A program made the position numbers and the translations under genes. A stretch of DNA of 64,000 nucleotides. Origin: Beauveria sp. NWAFU-1 (Eukaryota > Ascomycota > Sordariomycetes > Hypocreales > Cordycipitaceae). The stretch covers positions 682,001 to 746,000 of the forward strand of contig JANBXD010000003.1 of NCBI GenBank assembly GCA_024472245.1. The letters are read 5' to 3'. Below, in pieces: positions 10,204 to 21,571 of the stretch; the first letter of the stretch is position 1; each line of letters opens with the position of its first letter. The notes under the pieces were generated by a model. The model worked only from the letters and a program-made list of their open reading frames with translations. It ran no database searches and was not told the origin of the DNA.

Positions 10204-12357
10204 GTTGCAGACGAAGCTATCAGCATGAGGACAAGGTGGGGGTTTGGAAGTGGCAAAGGGGAAGGCGATGGGATGGTGAGTGGACTTGTATTCATTCTTT
10301 AATACGCTTACTTTTTACTTTCGATATTGTAATTTAGACTAGACCTAGAACAGTGCAAGACTGAATATTTTCTCTTGACTTTTTAATTGTGTAAATCTAG
10401 TATGGGTTGTTGGTGGAAGTGGACGAGGGGGCGCAGGCGAGGCGAGCTGCCTAAATAAGCTAGATCTTGGCGATTGCGGGGGAGGCAGTGCATGTCTTGA
10501 TTCTTAATTTTTAGCTGCATCGGAGTTGCAGTAGTCAGGTGCAAGGGGGTAGCTGGGCTGCTGGGCAACTGGGCCATGCACCAGTTATGTCAGGCTTGAA
10601 GGTGATATCATGCAGGCAAGGGATCCGTGCCAGTGCGTTGACGATGCCATGTGATAGGGCTATCTTCATACGTAGGATGTCCGGATGCTACGGGAAGAAG
10701 CTGATTCCGAGTCAGGCAGACAGCGAGGCATACCCTAGCTGGTAGTTAAATGAAAAGAGATGGTGCAGTCGCACAGTCAACGTGACGGGCGCCACTCTGT
10801 GTGGACGTGATTAAGGTTAAAAGGGCAGACGCGAGTAGCCTGTCGGATGCGCACGTTGCTGATGATGGCGATACCTGTGGCTTGATGATGTGTGATGAGG
10901 TGGGTGGTTGCTTTGCACGACGTTGAGATGTGAAACGAAACGGTGCGTACCACTCAAGCTCCGTCCCGTACCTTTCCTTTGCAACGGTACTGGTAGGAAC
11001 GAGGCTGGTGGAACTGGAAGCGGGACGTGGGAGCCGACAAGAGGAGGCCTCCCAGAGCTCCCGCCGGAGTCCCAGATCGCTGGGAAGTGGGAAGCCCTTG
11101 GCAGCTGGCAGGCGAGGTGGGCACCAAGATTTACCCAGTAATAAAAAAGAAAAAAGAAAAGAGCCTCCGAAACGCAGCGCCACAGTTGTGCATGGGCAGA
11201 GCTTCAGGGGGATGTAATTAATTTTATAACATATCTCAGAGATTGACAGAAAAGAAAAAAAGAAGACCAAAATTTGAGAGCGCGCGGCAACGACACAAAT
11301 GATTTACACTTTTATTTTATGATGGTCTTAAAGCAGCCTCGATCAAGCCAGAGCTAACATGTAAATACAAAGCTGCTGGTGAAACAACTCTTCCCTGGAC
11401 TTATCGGTCCGTATAACAGGTACGACACTCGTAAATAATGAGTCGCAACGTCACAGGCTGCGCGCGGCAACACCGGTCGGCGGGGCACGGTAGTAGTGCC
11501 TGTTTTTTACGGTAGACAAGGGCCTGGCAGCATCTACTCTATTTTAGGGTCGAACGAGCGCTTTCAAAATGCCTCTACCCGCAATCACACTGCAATATCT
11601 TGTAATCTGTACCGTCACGACCTAACTGGGTAAGTCCTCGCTACGGAGACGGAGGACTCTGTACAGAGCAATACTGAGCAAAGACAAACTGTAAAGATAC
11701 AAATTACGGAGCACAGAAGCAAGCTTTCTTGAGCGGGGCCACAGCCCAGCCACATGCGCCACAGTAGTACACACAAGCAACCTTGTCCAACCGGCGCTAG
11801 GCTTCTCTGGGTAACGAGCTTTGGCACCAGATCGTCAGTCCCTTCCCGTCCATTCTCTCCTCCTCCCCATCCGTCAAACACACGAACCTTGATCATTTGG
11901 CGCCTAAAAACCGTAAAACGGCGCCCAAGCCATTTCTTCTTCTCCTCTTTTCCTCCTTCCAACTCGAAATTTTCTGTTCATCTGTCCATCTCCATTGTTG
12001 ACATTTCATTCTTGTCTCGTCTTTTGCAATCGGCATAATACATCAACGGCCACTGCTATTCTCACCACACCACGCACTACCGCAAACACGCCATTGCCGT
12101 CTACTGTCCGAAGCCTCCGAGATTTATTTCACTCACTCTTTTCATATTCTCTACATCAAATCAACCAACCCGGTAACTTCTTTCGCAAAGCTGCACTTTT
12201 TACCTTCGGAATCGGCATCAACACGAAACTAGGCTAGTTTATACACACCACCACCTACTCTTGGTCCTCTCGACCCTTTTTCCTACCTTCTTTCTTTGCG
12301 CAAAAGACACCCAACACACTTCTCACCGACAAGACTCAAAGTAACAAACAAGAACCA
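10200..12357. other. Intergenic region, no gene supported
   Basis: About 2.2 kb between the glucanase and the exchanger. Open frames at 10746-11270 (minus) and 10930-11217 (plus) overlap each other without protein-like character. The last 450 bp (about 11900-12357) are C/T-rich on the plus strand, typical of a fungal promoter and leader for the exchanger gene. Confidence 0.55.
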
Positions 12358-14031
12358 ATGGATTCTACCAAACCCGCCAACCATGACTCGGAGCGCACGC
12401 CTCTGCTCAACGGCGAGGGCGGCTCCAACGGCAACGATACCGCCGGCCGCACCCAACACCACCCTCCGACCAGCGGCTCAAACCTCAAGCACTTCTTGAT
12501 CAATACCCGCTACACACCCGGCACCGAGCACGGCAGCGTCGCCGTGCGCAGCGCCGCCAACGTCTGGCACATCACCAAGGTGACTCTTCTCAGCAGTGAG
12601 TTTTACCCAGCCAGCATCCAGAGAGAAACAGAGAGACTGACCGCCGCCACCACCCAGACTATGTCAACTTCCTCCTTGTCATGGTCCCCCTCGGAATCGC
12701 AGCCGGAATGCTCAAGTGGAGCGCCACCGCCGTCTTCACCATCAACTTCTTCGCCATCATCCCTCTCGCCGCCGTCTTGTCCTTTGCCACAGAGGAAATC
12801 TCCGTCAAGCTCGGAGACGCCCTAGGAGGCCTGCTCAATGCCACCTTTGGCAACGCCGTGGAGCTAATTGTATGCCTTTTCCTCCTAGCCCCATCAACCG
12901 GAGGCAAGCCCGCTTCTTGCAATACTAACAACTTCACAGGTTAGCATAGTGGCACTCCGCGAAGGCCAGATTGAAGTCGTCCAGTCGTCGATGCTCGGCT
13001 CCATCCTCTCCAACCTGCTGCTCGTCATGGGCATGTGCTTCCTCTTTGGCGGTCTCGTCCACCGCGGCACCAACGGCAACGGCAGTGAGCAGGTTTTCTC
13101 GGCTGCTGTCGCTCAGACTACTTGCTCTCTTATGACACTTTCCTCGGCTTCGCTCGTCCTTCCCGCTGCTGTACGTTCACAACACCCCTCGCTCCCGTGA
13201 AAGCTTCCTCGTCGTACTAATACACCCTCTCAGCTCTACGCTGTTATGGACCACAACGGTTCCAACGCCAAGCGCGAGTCCATCCTCGTCTTCTCCCGCG
13301 GCACCGCCATCATCCTACTCCTGCTCTACGTCCTCTACCTCATCTTTCAGCTGCGCACCCACAGCAACCTCTTTGACCCCGAATCTCAGACCGATGTTGC
13401 CGCCGCGGCCACCGACGATGACACCACGCAAACGCCTGAGATCGAAGCAGCCGCTCCCGAGCAACATGAACCCGCCATGGGTCCCATTGCCGCCCTCGCT
13501 GTTCTGGTCGTCACCACCGTCCTAGTTGCCATCTGCGCCGACTACCTCGTCGGCAGTATCGACGACATTGTTGCCTCCACCAACATGAGCAAGGCTTTCA
13601 TCGGTCTCATCCTTCTTCCCATTGTCGGCAACGCCGCCGAGCACGTCACGGCTGTTGTTGTCGCCGTGCGCAACAAGATGGACCTAGCTATGAGTGTGGC
13701 CATTGGCTCTAGCATCCAGATTGCTCTTGGCGTCACTCCGTTCCTCGTCATTGTTGGCTGGATCATGGACAAGGACATGACGCTGCGCTTCGAGCTTTGT
13801 GAGTCCCGATTACATGCAGATATTGCCAGAATGATGCACTAACACACGATAGTCCAAACTGTTTCGTTTGCCGTTTCAGTTCTCGTCGTCACATACACTG
13901 TCCAGGACGGCAAGTCCAACTACCTCGAGGGCGCCATGTTGATTGGTCTCTACACAATAATTGCCGTCGCCTTTTACGCTACCCCTGGCGACGCCATGGA
14001 TAGCGCCAAGACCCTCATTTTTGGCAACTAA
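12358..14031 (+). CDS. VCX1: Vacuolar Ca2+/H+ exchanger (CAX family)
   Basis: Predicted 474 residues in five exons: 12358-12595, 12658-12869, 12940-13170, 13234-13798 and 13853-14031. All four introns are 54-70 bp and keep phase. CAX exchangers use the vacuolar proton gradient to load Ca2+ into the vacuole. The cytosolic N-terminus (about 80 residues) carries an acidic di-leucine-like SERTPLL stretch, a possible sorting signal. Both ion-binding alpha repeats are intact: GNAVELIVSIVAL at about 144-156 and GNAAEHVTAVVVAV from residue 359. An acidic loop between the two halves (about 280-305) fits the family. Eleven hydrophobic segments are expected. The gene ends convergent with UTP14, 451 bp away. 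Fungi often have several VCX paralogs, so one-to-one orthology with yeast VCX1 is not shown. Confidence 0.92.
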
Positions 14032-14482
14032 CACTCACTGTAACATTGTAACCTCAGCGGGGGGGGAAGAAAAAATGGTGAACTTGGAAGAGTGGCGGAT
14101 CATTGAGGTATCAGCTACGACTGATTGGAGTTGGAGTGTGTCTGCTACTTTTAGCTTGTTATTCCCGCTTTGACGGCGTTTCCTACGGTATTTGATTTTT
14201 CCCCATCATGTGTATGATGAGCATTGGTGTACTATACGGCGCATTGGTACCAAGTGAAAATTAATATGTCATAAGATTCCTTTGTCCAACGATGCGGCGA
14301 TAAATTATGTAATGCAATGTAGCTTGACCGTGTATGGCACTCTATATTCACCCAGAGCCATCTCAAGACGTCAATTCTACAATTGAATTTGGACGGCGTG
14401 TAAAAGTCACAGAATGATGCATTGGTATGCCAGGAAAGAAGCAAAAGGGAAAAAGCACCGCCCATGCAAAATATATCCACAA
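14032..14482. other. Convergent intergenic region
   Basis: 451 bp between the 3' ends of the exchanger (plus) and UTP14 (minus). It should contain both 3' UTRs and poly(A) sites. No gene is seen. Confidence 0.5.
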
Positions 14483-17334
14483 TTACCTCGTCGGCTTCGA
14501 CATGGGCGTGATGATGCCCTGCTTCATCAGCACCCTCGGCTTGGTGTTCGCCTGGAACGTCTCCTTGGTCATCCATTCCGGCCCGACCGGCAGCCTCAGC
14601 GAGCGCTCGTACTGCTCCCTCGACTCGAAAGGATGCGGCAGTTGCGAGGCCATGTATAAGTTGTTCTGTATTTTTTTTTGTGACTTGGTTAGCAAAACCC
14701 AATCAAATCTGCCTTGCAAAAGGAAAAAGAAAAAGCGAGAGTAGGAAGAAGACAGGGAGAGAGAAAAAGAAAGTTGGTGTACCTTTTTTATGCGCTTCTC
14801 GTTTACAATCACCTTGGCCAGCTTGGCGTCCTTGCGATTCTTTGGCTTGACGCCCTCGACCTTTGTCAGGAAGCGCCCCGTGTTGCGCTTCAGCTCTCGC
14901 TTGCTGACGCCCTCGCCGACCCACGCGCCCCAGCCGGGCAGCGTGGTGTCGACGACCTTGTCGTCGTCGTCGTCGGCGACGGCCGCCTTTTCGCGCGCAA
15001 AGTCGCCAACGACGTCTTCGCCGGCAAAGGCGCGCGCGACGAGGGCTTGGTCGCGGACAGCCATGGGAAGGTGCTGCTCGGAGTCGGAGTCGTCAGAGTC
15101 GGCAGCGGTAGTAGTGGTGGTGGTGGTGCGTTTGGCGACAACATCGGTAGAGGAGGAGGAGGAGGGCTTGGGCTTGGGCTGTCGGGCCACGGCAATGTGC
15201 GCGTTGAGGTCTAGGTCTTCGGCGCGCGCGCTCTTGGATTTGCGGCGCGGCTCGCCGCGCGACCAGGCGCCCGCTGTCGTGGACGTGGTAGTCTCGGCGG
15301 GAGCAGCCCACGCAGAGTTGGCGGATCGGGCGCCGCTGGACGTGGTGATGACGACGTCCTCATCGTCCTCTTGCGGTGGCGCGCGCGACTTTTTGCTGGT
15401 CTTCTTGGACAGGTCAATGGCGACGGGCTTCATCTTGGTGCTGGGATCGCCATACGACCTGCGGCCGACCTCGCCGACGGCTTCCTCTCCATCCCCCGAG
15501 TCGCTTGCCTCGTCGCCGTCGAGCTCTTTGCGGATATCCTTGATCAGCTGGTCGTTTTCCTGCTTGCGCGCCGCCTCTGCCTTTTGCATAAACTTCATCG
15601 CCATGAGCTTCGATTGCGGCTCGCCATCATCTTGCTCCAGCTCCGACAGCTGCCGGCGCAACTTCTCGTCATCGTCGTCGCTGTCGCTGCCCGAGCTGCT
15701 CGTCCCATCCGAGTCGTCGCCCGCGCCGCCGCCTCGCTTGCCCTCCTTACGACGCCTCAGCTCCTCGTCTCGTCGCGCCATCTCCGTCAGTCCCGTGCGG
15801 AAATCGTCGTCCCAGACGGCGCGCTTCGTCTTGTTGCCGAGCTTGGCCCACTTGCTGTCCTTGTGGCGCTGACCGACGCGCTCCAGGGCGCGGCGGCGGT
15901 CCTGCGCTTCGCGCTCCGCGTCCGAGTCCAGCTCGCCGGCCTCCTCCATGGCCTCCTTGGTTGCGAGCTCATCGCGCTCTCGCTCCCTGCGGTGCACGCG
16001 GTGGTACGCCTTGCTCTTGATCTTCTTGACACGCGCGGCGCGCTTGGTTTCGCGCGAGTTGAGCTCGCGCTCCAGACGTCGGCGGTTGACGATTTCCCGC
16101 TTCGACAGCTCGTTGCCCTCTTCGTCGTACTCGACCTTTTTGGGCTTCTCGGGCTTCGCCATGCTGAGCCCGCTCTGCTCCATGATGGACATGATGGTGG
16201 ACTCGAGCTCGTTGGCGGGTTTGGCGGTCGACAGCGGCTGGAGCTCTGTGCGGTCGACACCAGCGTCCGCGGCGTTTTCCGGCAGGGGAAACACCAAGTG
16301 CTCAGCACGACGGTTCGCCTTGACAGTCTCTGTCCAGCGGTCAAGCGTCTTGTTGGTTGTTTCGTAGGCGGCGCTGCGGTCTAGACGACCCTGCTCTCGT
16401 CTGGAAAGCGGCACGTCGAGCTTTTTCAAAGCGCCCGGCCGCTTTTCCTTTTCTTCCTTACTCATGAGTTTGACCGACTTTCGCATCAATGGATCATTGA
16501 GACCTGAAAGACCGAGATCGCCAAAGCTAATCTTTTGCTTGGAAGAGGGCTTTTCGGCGGCGCCGTCTTCCTCTCCACCGAAGCCGGAAATGAGGCCTTG
16601 CAGAGCGTCCAACTTCTCCGGGTCAGCTTCTTCTGCGTCCTCATCTTCACTATCGTCATCGTCATCGTCATCGTCGGAGCCATTCTCGTGCTCATCTTCA
16701 TCGTCGGAGTCGTCCTGGCTGCCTTCTTCTTCGTCAGAGTCTTCTTCGAATTGGTCAAGAGCAGTCGCCAGATCAATAGCCTCAGCGCCAAGGGTCTCTC
16801 CTTCGTCGTCGTTTGAGTCGTCACTATCAGAGTCGTCATCCTAGACACGCAGTTAGTTTTCCGCACGTGGTCACCATCTTTACGTCCACGCACCTTTGGC
16901 TTTGACTTGCTGCCACGGAATTGGTATTCCTCAAACTTTTCATTATCGCTGTCGCCGAAAGCGTCGTCACTATCGATTTCAGAGTCTTCGTCATCTTCGG
17001 CCATGCCGCCGAGCTGCCACTCATTTCCTTCGCTGTCGCTTCCGAATTCGGCGTCGGTATTCTGAGCACGAGCTGGTCGCTTCGTCTTTTTCCTTGTAGG
17101 CTCGTCATCATCGTCGCCATCGTCATCGTCTTCATCATCGCGGCCATGCTTTCGCTCGATCTCGGCATCGAGCTCGCGCGCACGCGGCGTCTTTTTTATT
17201 CTGGTGGGGTACTGCTCTGACGCTGTATTGAAGGCGTTCAGCGCACTCTTTTGCGACCGGGACTTTGATCTTTTAATGTTTTTAGTCTTGGCCGCTGCCA
17301 GGAGCGGCCTTCCGTGTGATTGGCGTCCAGGCAT
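14483..17334 (-). CDS. UTP14: Utp14, U3 snoRNA-associated small-subunit processome protein
   Basis: Predicted 893 residues from exons 17334-16894, 16840-14783 and 14665-14483. Utp14 is a nucleolar processome component that activates the helicase Dhr1 to release U3 snoRNA during 40S maturation. Features: a basic N-terminus, long Asp/Glu/Ser runs (about residues 60-210), the conserved PLSRREQGRLDRSAAYE segment, and the family's C-terminal block PHPFESREQYERSL with GPEWMT and the end IITPMSKPTR. Intron 1 is 53 bp. Intron 2 (14666-14782, 117 bp) is a multiple of three and has no stop, so the unspliced frame is open. Splicing is preferred because it restores the C-terminal block next to NEKRIKK. 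The gene is divergent from COX15, 336 bp between start codons. Very long open frames on the opposite strand are composition shadows. Confidence 0.92.
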
Positions 17335-17670
17335 GGCGACGGGGTGTGTAGGTGCCGTGTATGGGATAAGATCGTAGTCGAGACAAAATCCACATGCTCA
17401 AGCGCAAAGCCCATCTCGACATTTCATTTTTCTGCCGCACAACATTTTGGCGGTGAGAAAGCTCTTGGTAATGGTGGGGTGCGCCTCGTGGCACCCACAT
17501 GTGCCGGGCCTATCAGCGCCGTGTATTTGAGTTTGGCCAGGCGAGAGTCACCGAGTTCCGCGACAGCTCAGGGACTGTCTTTAGCGGCTGTTGCACGAGG
17601 GTCATCACGCCACCATTCAAGATTGACATTGCAGACATCAATCCGCCGTGCTGCATCACCAGAAGCGACA
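17335..17670. promoter_or_regulatory. Divergent promoter between UTP14 and COX15
   Basis: 336 bp separate the two start codons, so both genes must share this promoter region. No TATA box stands out on either strand. Shared control of a ribosome biogenesis gene and a respiratory assembly gene is possible but not shown. Confidence 0.55.
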
Positions 17671-19143
17671 ATGTCGGCATTTCTTCCAGCCTTTCGGCGG
17701 GTTGCCTTCCAGGCCCCGTCCAGGTTCTTTGTTTGCAATCAATGTCTACGGCAGGCCCCTCGAGCGGCGCCCTCGTCGCGCATCCTCAACGCCGCCCAGT
17801 CACGATTCTTCATCGCCAATGCCACCGGTCCCGTGAATGCATTGGCCGCCGAGGCCGCCGAGACAGCCGCCAAGGCATCTGCCCAGGCCAAATACGTCTT
17901 CCCCAAGACGACGTCTAAGGCTGTCGGATACTGGCTCATTGGTAGCGCTGTCAGCGTCTTTGGTATTGTCGTCTGGGGAGGTTTGACCAGATTGACAGAG
18001 TCCGGGTATGTCGCACATGATCGCATCACATCTCACAAGCCTACAGGATTTGACTAACCTCAAATTAGCCTGAGTATCACAGAATGGAAACCCGTCACTG
18101 GGTCGATGCCCCCGAGATCGCAGCAGGACTGGGAAGCCGAATTCGAACTGTATCGCGCCTCGCCCGAGTTCAAGCTCCTAAACCCCCACATGACCGTCGA
18201 CGAGTTCAAAAAGATTTACTTTATGGAATGGAGCCATCGTCTCTGGGGCCGTGTCATCGGCATGAGCTTCGTACTGCCAACTCTCTATTTCATGGCCCGC
18301 CGCCGCGTCTCCGCCAAGATGGCCGCCAACCTGCTCGGCATCTCATCCCTGATTGGCTTCCAGGGCTTCATCGGCTGGTGGATGGTAAAGTCGGGCCTCA
18401 AGGACGATCTCTTCGCTGAGGGCTCGCACCCACGCGTCTCCCAGTACCGCCTCACTGCGCACCTCGGTACCGCCTTCATCTGCTACTCCTGGATGCTCCT
18501 GTCCGGCCTATCCGTACTGCGCGCCCGCCGCATGGCCGCCGACCCGCGGGCCGCCCTCGCGTCCATCAAGGCCATCCGCAACCCCGCCCTCGCCAATTTT
18601 CGCCGCACTGTTTTCGGCGTCACCGCCCTCATTTTCGTCACCGCCATGTCCGGCGCCCTCGTCGCTGGCCTCGACGCCGGCCTCATCTACAACGAGTTTC
18701 CCAAGATGGGCCTTGGCCTGACTCCGCCCGCCTCGGAGCTCTGGGACAAGTTTTACTCGCGGCGCGAGGATCGCTCCGACCTATGGTGGCGCAACATGCT
18801 CGAGAACCCCAGCACCGTGCAGATGGACCACCGCATCCTCGCCGTGAGCACCTTTTGCGCCATCCTCTCCCTGTTCGTCTACTCCCGCCGTGGCCGCGTC
18901 GGCGCTGCCCTACCCCAAAACGCCAGAAAAGGCGCCCTCGGTCTCGTGCATCTCGTCTGCATGCAGGTTGCGCTGGGAATCACTACCCTCATCTACATGG
19001 TACCCATCCCTCTGGGTGCTGCCCACCAGGCCGGCAGTCTCGCTGTGCTGTCTGGCGCTCTCGTGCTCGCTCACCGTCTTCATGTGCCCAAATCCACCGT
19101 CCGCGCCTTGGAACAGAAGCTCAAGCATATGAAGCCTCAATAG
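17671..19143 (+). CDS. COX15: Heme A synthase Cox15, mitochondrial inner membrane
   Basis: Predicted 469 residues from exons 17671-18005 and 18069-19143 (63-bp intron, TAG acceptor). Cox15 oxidises the C8 methyl of heme O, giving heme A for cytochrome c oxidase. The N-terminal 50 residues are rich in Arg, Ala and Ser and lack acids, a mitochondrial presequence. The family core is clear: GLTRLTESG joined across the intron to LSITEWKPVTGSMPP, then EWSHRLWGR, HLGTAFICYSW, QMDHRILAVSTF and GAAHQAGSLAVL, which supply the four conserved histidines for heme. About eight hydrophobic segments are visible. The ATG at 17671 is chosen because it opens the presequence; the frame is open further upstream, but that part does not look like a targeting peptide. 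Convergent with the next gene. Confidence 0.95.
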
Positions 19144-19589
19144 TCGGGCCTGGTGTAGTCAAGCCCCGAAAAATATCGCATGCTCTCTGTTACAATCAGC
19201 CAAATAACCAACACGAGAAGTGGTGGCATGGCGAGGTTGATTGTCTGTTCTCACCTCAGTATTTTCTTGTATGAATAATTGTATCTTTGGATCCGGGTAG
19301 AGAAAACATATCAATACTGTATTCGAGAAAACTCGGAATTTAACAAGAGAAGATATGAATGATTCGTATTAACACATCGTCGGTGCTGTGCACCGTAAAT
19401 AGTCGTAGTCATTACAAGATTTTTGCCACGCGTGGCTGAATTTACAAAGCGCCAGATTACCTTGAATAAAACGCAGAAACATTCTATGCTTCAAGACCAC
19501 TTCACTATATGGTACTTTCTTGCGAATTATTTGGTTCCTTTCCTTCCACTATTGCATTTCTCTTTCCTATTCTTCATCACCCCCACCTG
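19144..19589. other. Convergent intergenic region after COX15
   Basis: 446 bp between the 3' ends of COX15 (plus) and the coiled-coil gene (minus). A plus-strand AATAAA lies at 19465-19470, about 320 bp after the COX15 stop. No gene is supported. Confidence 0.5.
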
Positions 19590-21571
19590 TCACTCTTTGT
19601 ACATGTCTCCACGGACGCCTTGCATAGCCATGCCAATCTCCTGCAATGCGTTCGTTGGCAAAGTCATGGCTATTTGAGGCATGGAGCGACTCATGGCACT
19701 GCGTGTGACTGGGCTAGCGCTGGCGTTGGGCACCAAGAAGCGCACATCCCCAGAATGCTGCTGGGCCTGGGCCCTTGTTCTTGGCACATCGAGTTGGGCT
19801 TGCTGCTGCATTGGGAAAGGTTGCTTCGCAGAAGAAGCAGCCATCATGGCAAAACTGTCATCATCTTCCATCTCGGCATCTGCGTCTTCATCAGCGTCGG
19901 CGTCATGGTCACTCGTCTCGGCCACGGACGGCGGAGCCGTATCGGTAGCTGATTGTGTTGTTTGCTCGCTCTCTTGGTCATTTGTGCTGACGACAGACAA
20001 TCGTTTCTCCTGGAAAGGTCCGGGTTGAGGAGTTGATTCTGACACGGATGGCTTCTGAGATGCTACTCGTTGGGACTGGGCCGGGCTTGCAGCGCTGCCG
20101 GATGCAGCAGGACTTTCGGGTGTCTCTAGGGGTTTTTGTGCATTCATGCCCGAAGACAACGCTCGAGTAGAAGTAATGACGCTTTTCCAACGACCGATAG
20201 ATCTCGAAACAACGGTAGCAAGATCAAACTGCCGGTCTTCGACGTCGAAGCCAATGCTTTTGGCACCTTGAACTCCTGCCCCATATGCCTTTGCAATCAG
20301 GTCTTGATCCAAAGGAAACGTGGTTGGTGAAAGGAGTTTGAACTCGCGGGGTTGCTGCAGCCGATTCAGCTGGTCTATCTGCATCCTCAAATTGGTATTC
20401 TCTTGCTTGAGGCGGTGCTGCTCCTTTTTGCACTTCTCAACGTCCTTTTGCTTTTTGCCGACACCACGTGCCAGTTCTAGCACCCAGAGCTCGTTTCGAC
20501 GTTGCTCCGGCACTGATTCCCAAGCTGCAAAGGCAGACTGCAAATGTTCAGTGACTTGCTTTTCGAGGGTTTCAGCAGCACGCTCTGCTTTTTGGACAGC
20601 ATCCCGAACGTTCCAGGCAGACTTTCCAGTGGGAAGTGTGACCAATTCTTCTGTAACGGCTGTAGTTGCGGAAGCGCATGTGATTTTCCAGGCTTTGAAA
20701 GTCTCTTCAAAGTAGGCTTCAAGGGCGTTGAACTCGTGCTGGCCCGGCGACTGAACAGACCACGACGTTGAGGTGGCATGCTGAGTTGACGAAAATAGTG
20801 TGGGTGGCGGTTTCAGACATTGCAAGGTGAGGGCCGGAAAGTCGAGAGATAAAGGGTCAAACTCGAATGGATTAGAGCTGTTGTCAATTTCTTGTCTGTG
20901 ATTTGATACCTGGTCAGTAACAGGGCATGGATTGGTCGCGGCAGGGGCGCTTACTTTGCAGATCTCCACGAGCCTATAATCTCTCGCAGGGCCAATTCGG
21001 CAGCTCGAGCAGTGTCCATGGCATCTGCTAGCTTCTGCTTGATGTCAAACTGAGCCTTTTGCACCAATTGCTTGCTGACTGTTCGTCCGGCCAATGGACG
21101 TTTGGCGGTATCCGTACTGGCTTCGCTGTCGGCAGAGCCCTTGGGCGGAATGTCGTTCATGACGCCTGTTGCTTCCCACCTGGCGGCGTAGGGAAATTTG
21201 CTTAAGGTCGAATCCACGGCATATTGCCCATCCTTGGGTATTTGAGTCGCTCTGGGGGCATCGGGGTCCGAAGCTGTCCGTATCTTCCTTTTGGAGGGCC
21301 TAGGCGTGCCTGTAGGGGTACCGCTAAATTCTCGTCTGCTAATAGAGCCCCGCGGTTGCCGTCTTGTGATTCCTCCACGCAATTTCATGATCTCGTCGAC
21401 ATCGTGGATACCGTCGGGTGCTTTCGGGTTCTTTTCTTTGATATAGAGATCGAGGTGTCGACCGAGGGAAGAAGAGGTGAAGGCCTGGCCGCAGAAAGGG
21501 CAGTTCTTGTCTTTGGGGGCGCCAAGCTTGGGGGTGCCAGCCTCAGGGGTCTGGGCAGAAGGCGAAGCCAT
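19590..21571 (-). CDS. Unrecognised protein: N-terminal zinc finger-like motif plus coiled coil
   Basis: Predicted 640 residues from exons 21571-20955 and 20895-19590; the 59-bp intron has a GTAAGC donor and CTGAC branch. I do not recognise the protein. Near the N-terminus a short finger-like motif reads CPFCGQAFTSSSLGRHLDLY: C24, C27 and H39 are spaced like a UBZ/Rad18-type finger, but the fourth ligand position is Tyr43. A basic Ser/Thr/Arg region follows to about residue 110. A helical stretch crosses the exon junction, and a coiled coil lies about halfway (KKQKDVEKCKKEQHRLKQE and the following leucine-spaced residues). A conserved-looking segment after it (SRSIGRWKSVI) precedes an acidic, Gln/Ser-rich tail. 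The finger and basic region suggest a nuclear role, but no function is assigned. Confidence 0.75.

Noticed and set aside
10746..11270. 174-codon minus-strand frame between glucanase and exchanger
   Set aside because: Low-complexity Ser/Leu/Pro content and opposite-strand frames also open.
14790..16384. Open frames of 360 and 337 codons opposite UTP14
   Set aside because: Antisense shadows of the Asp/Glu/Ser/Lys-rich UTP14 codons.
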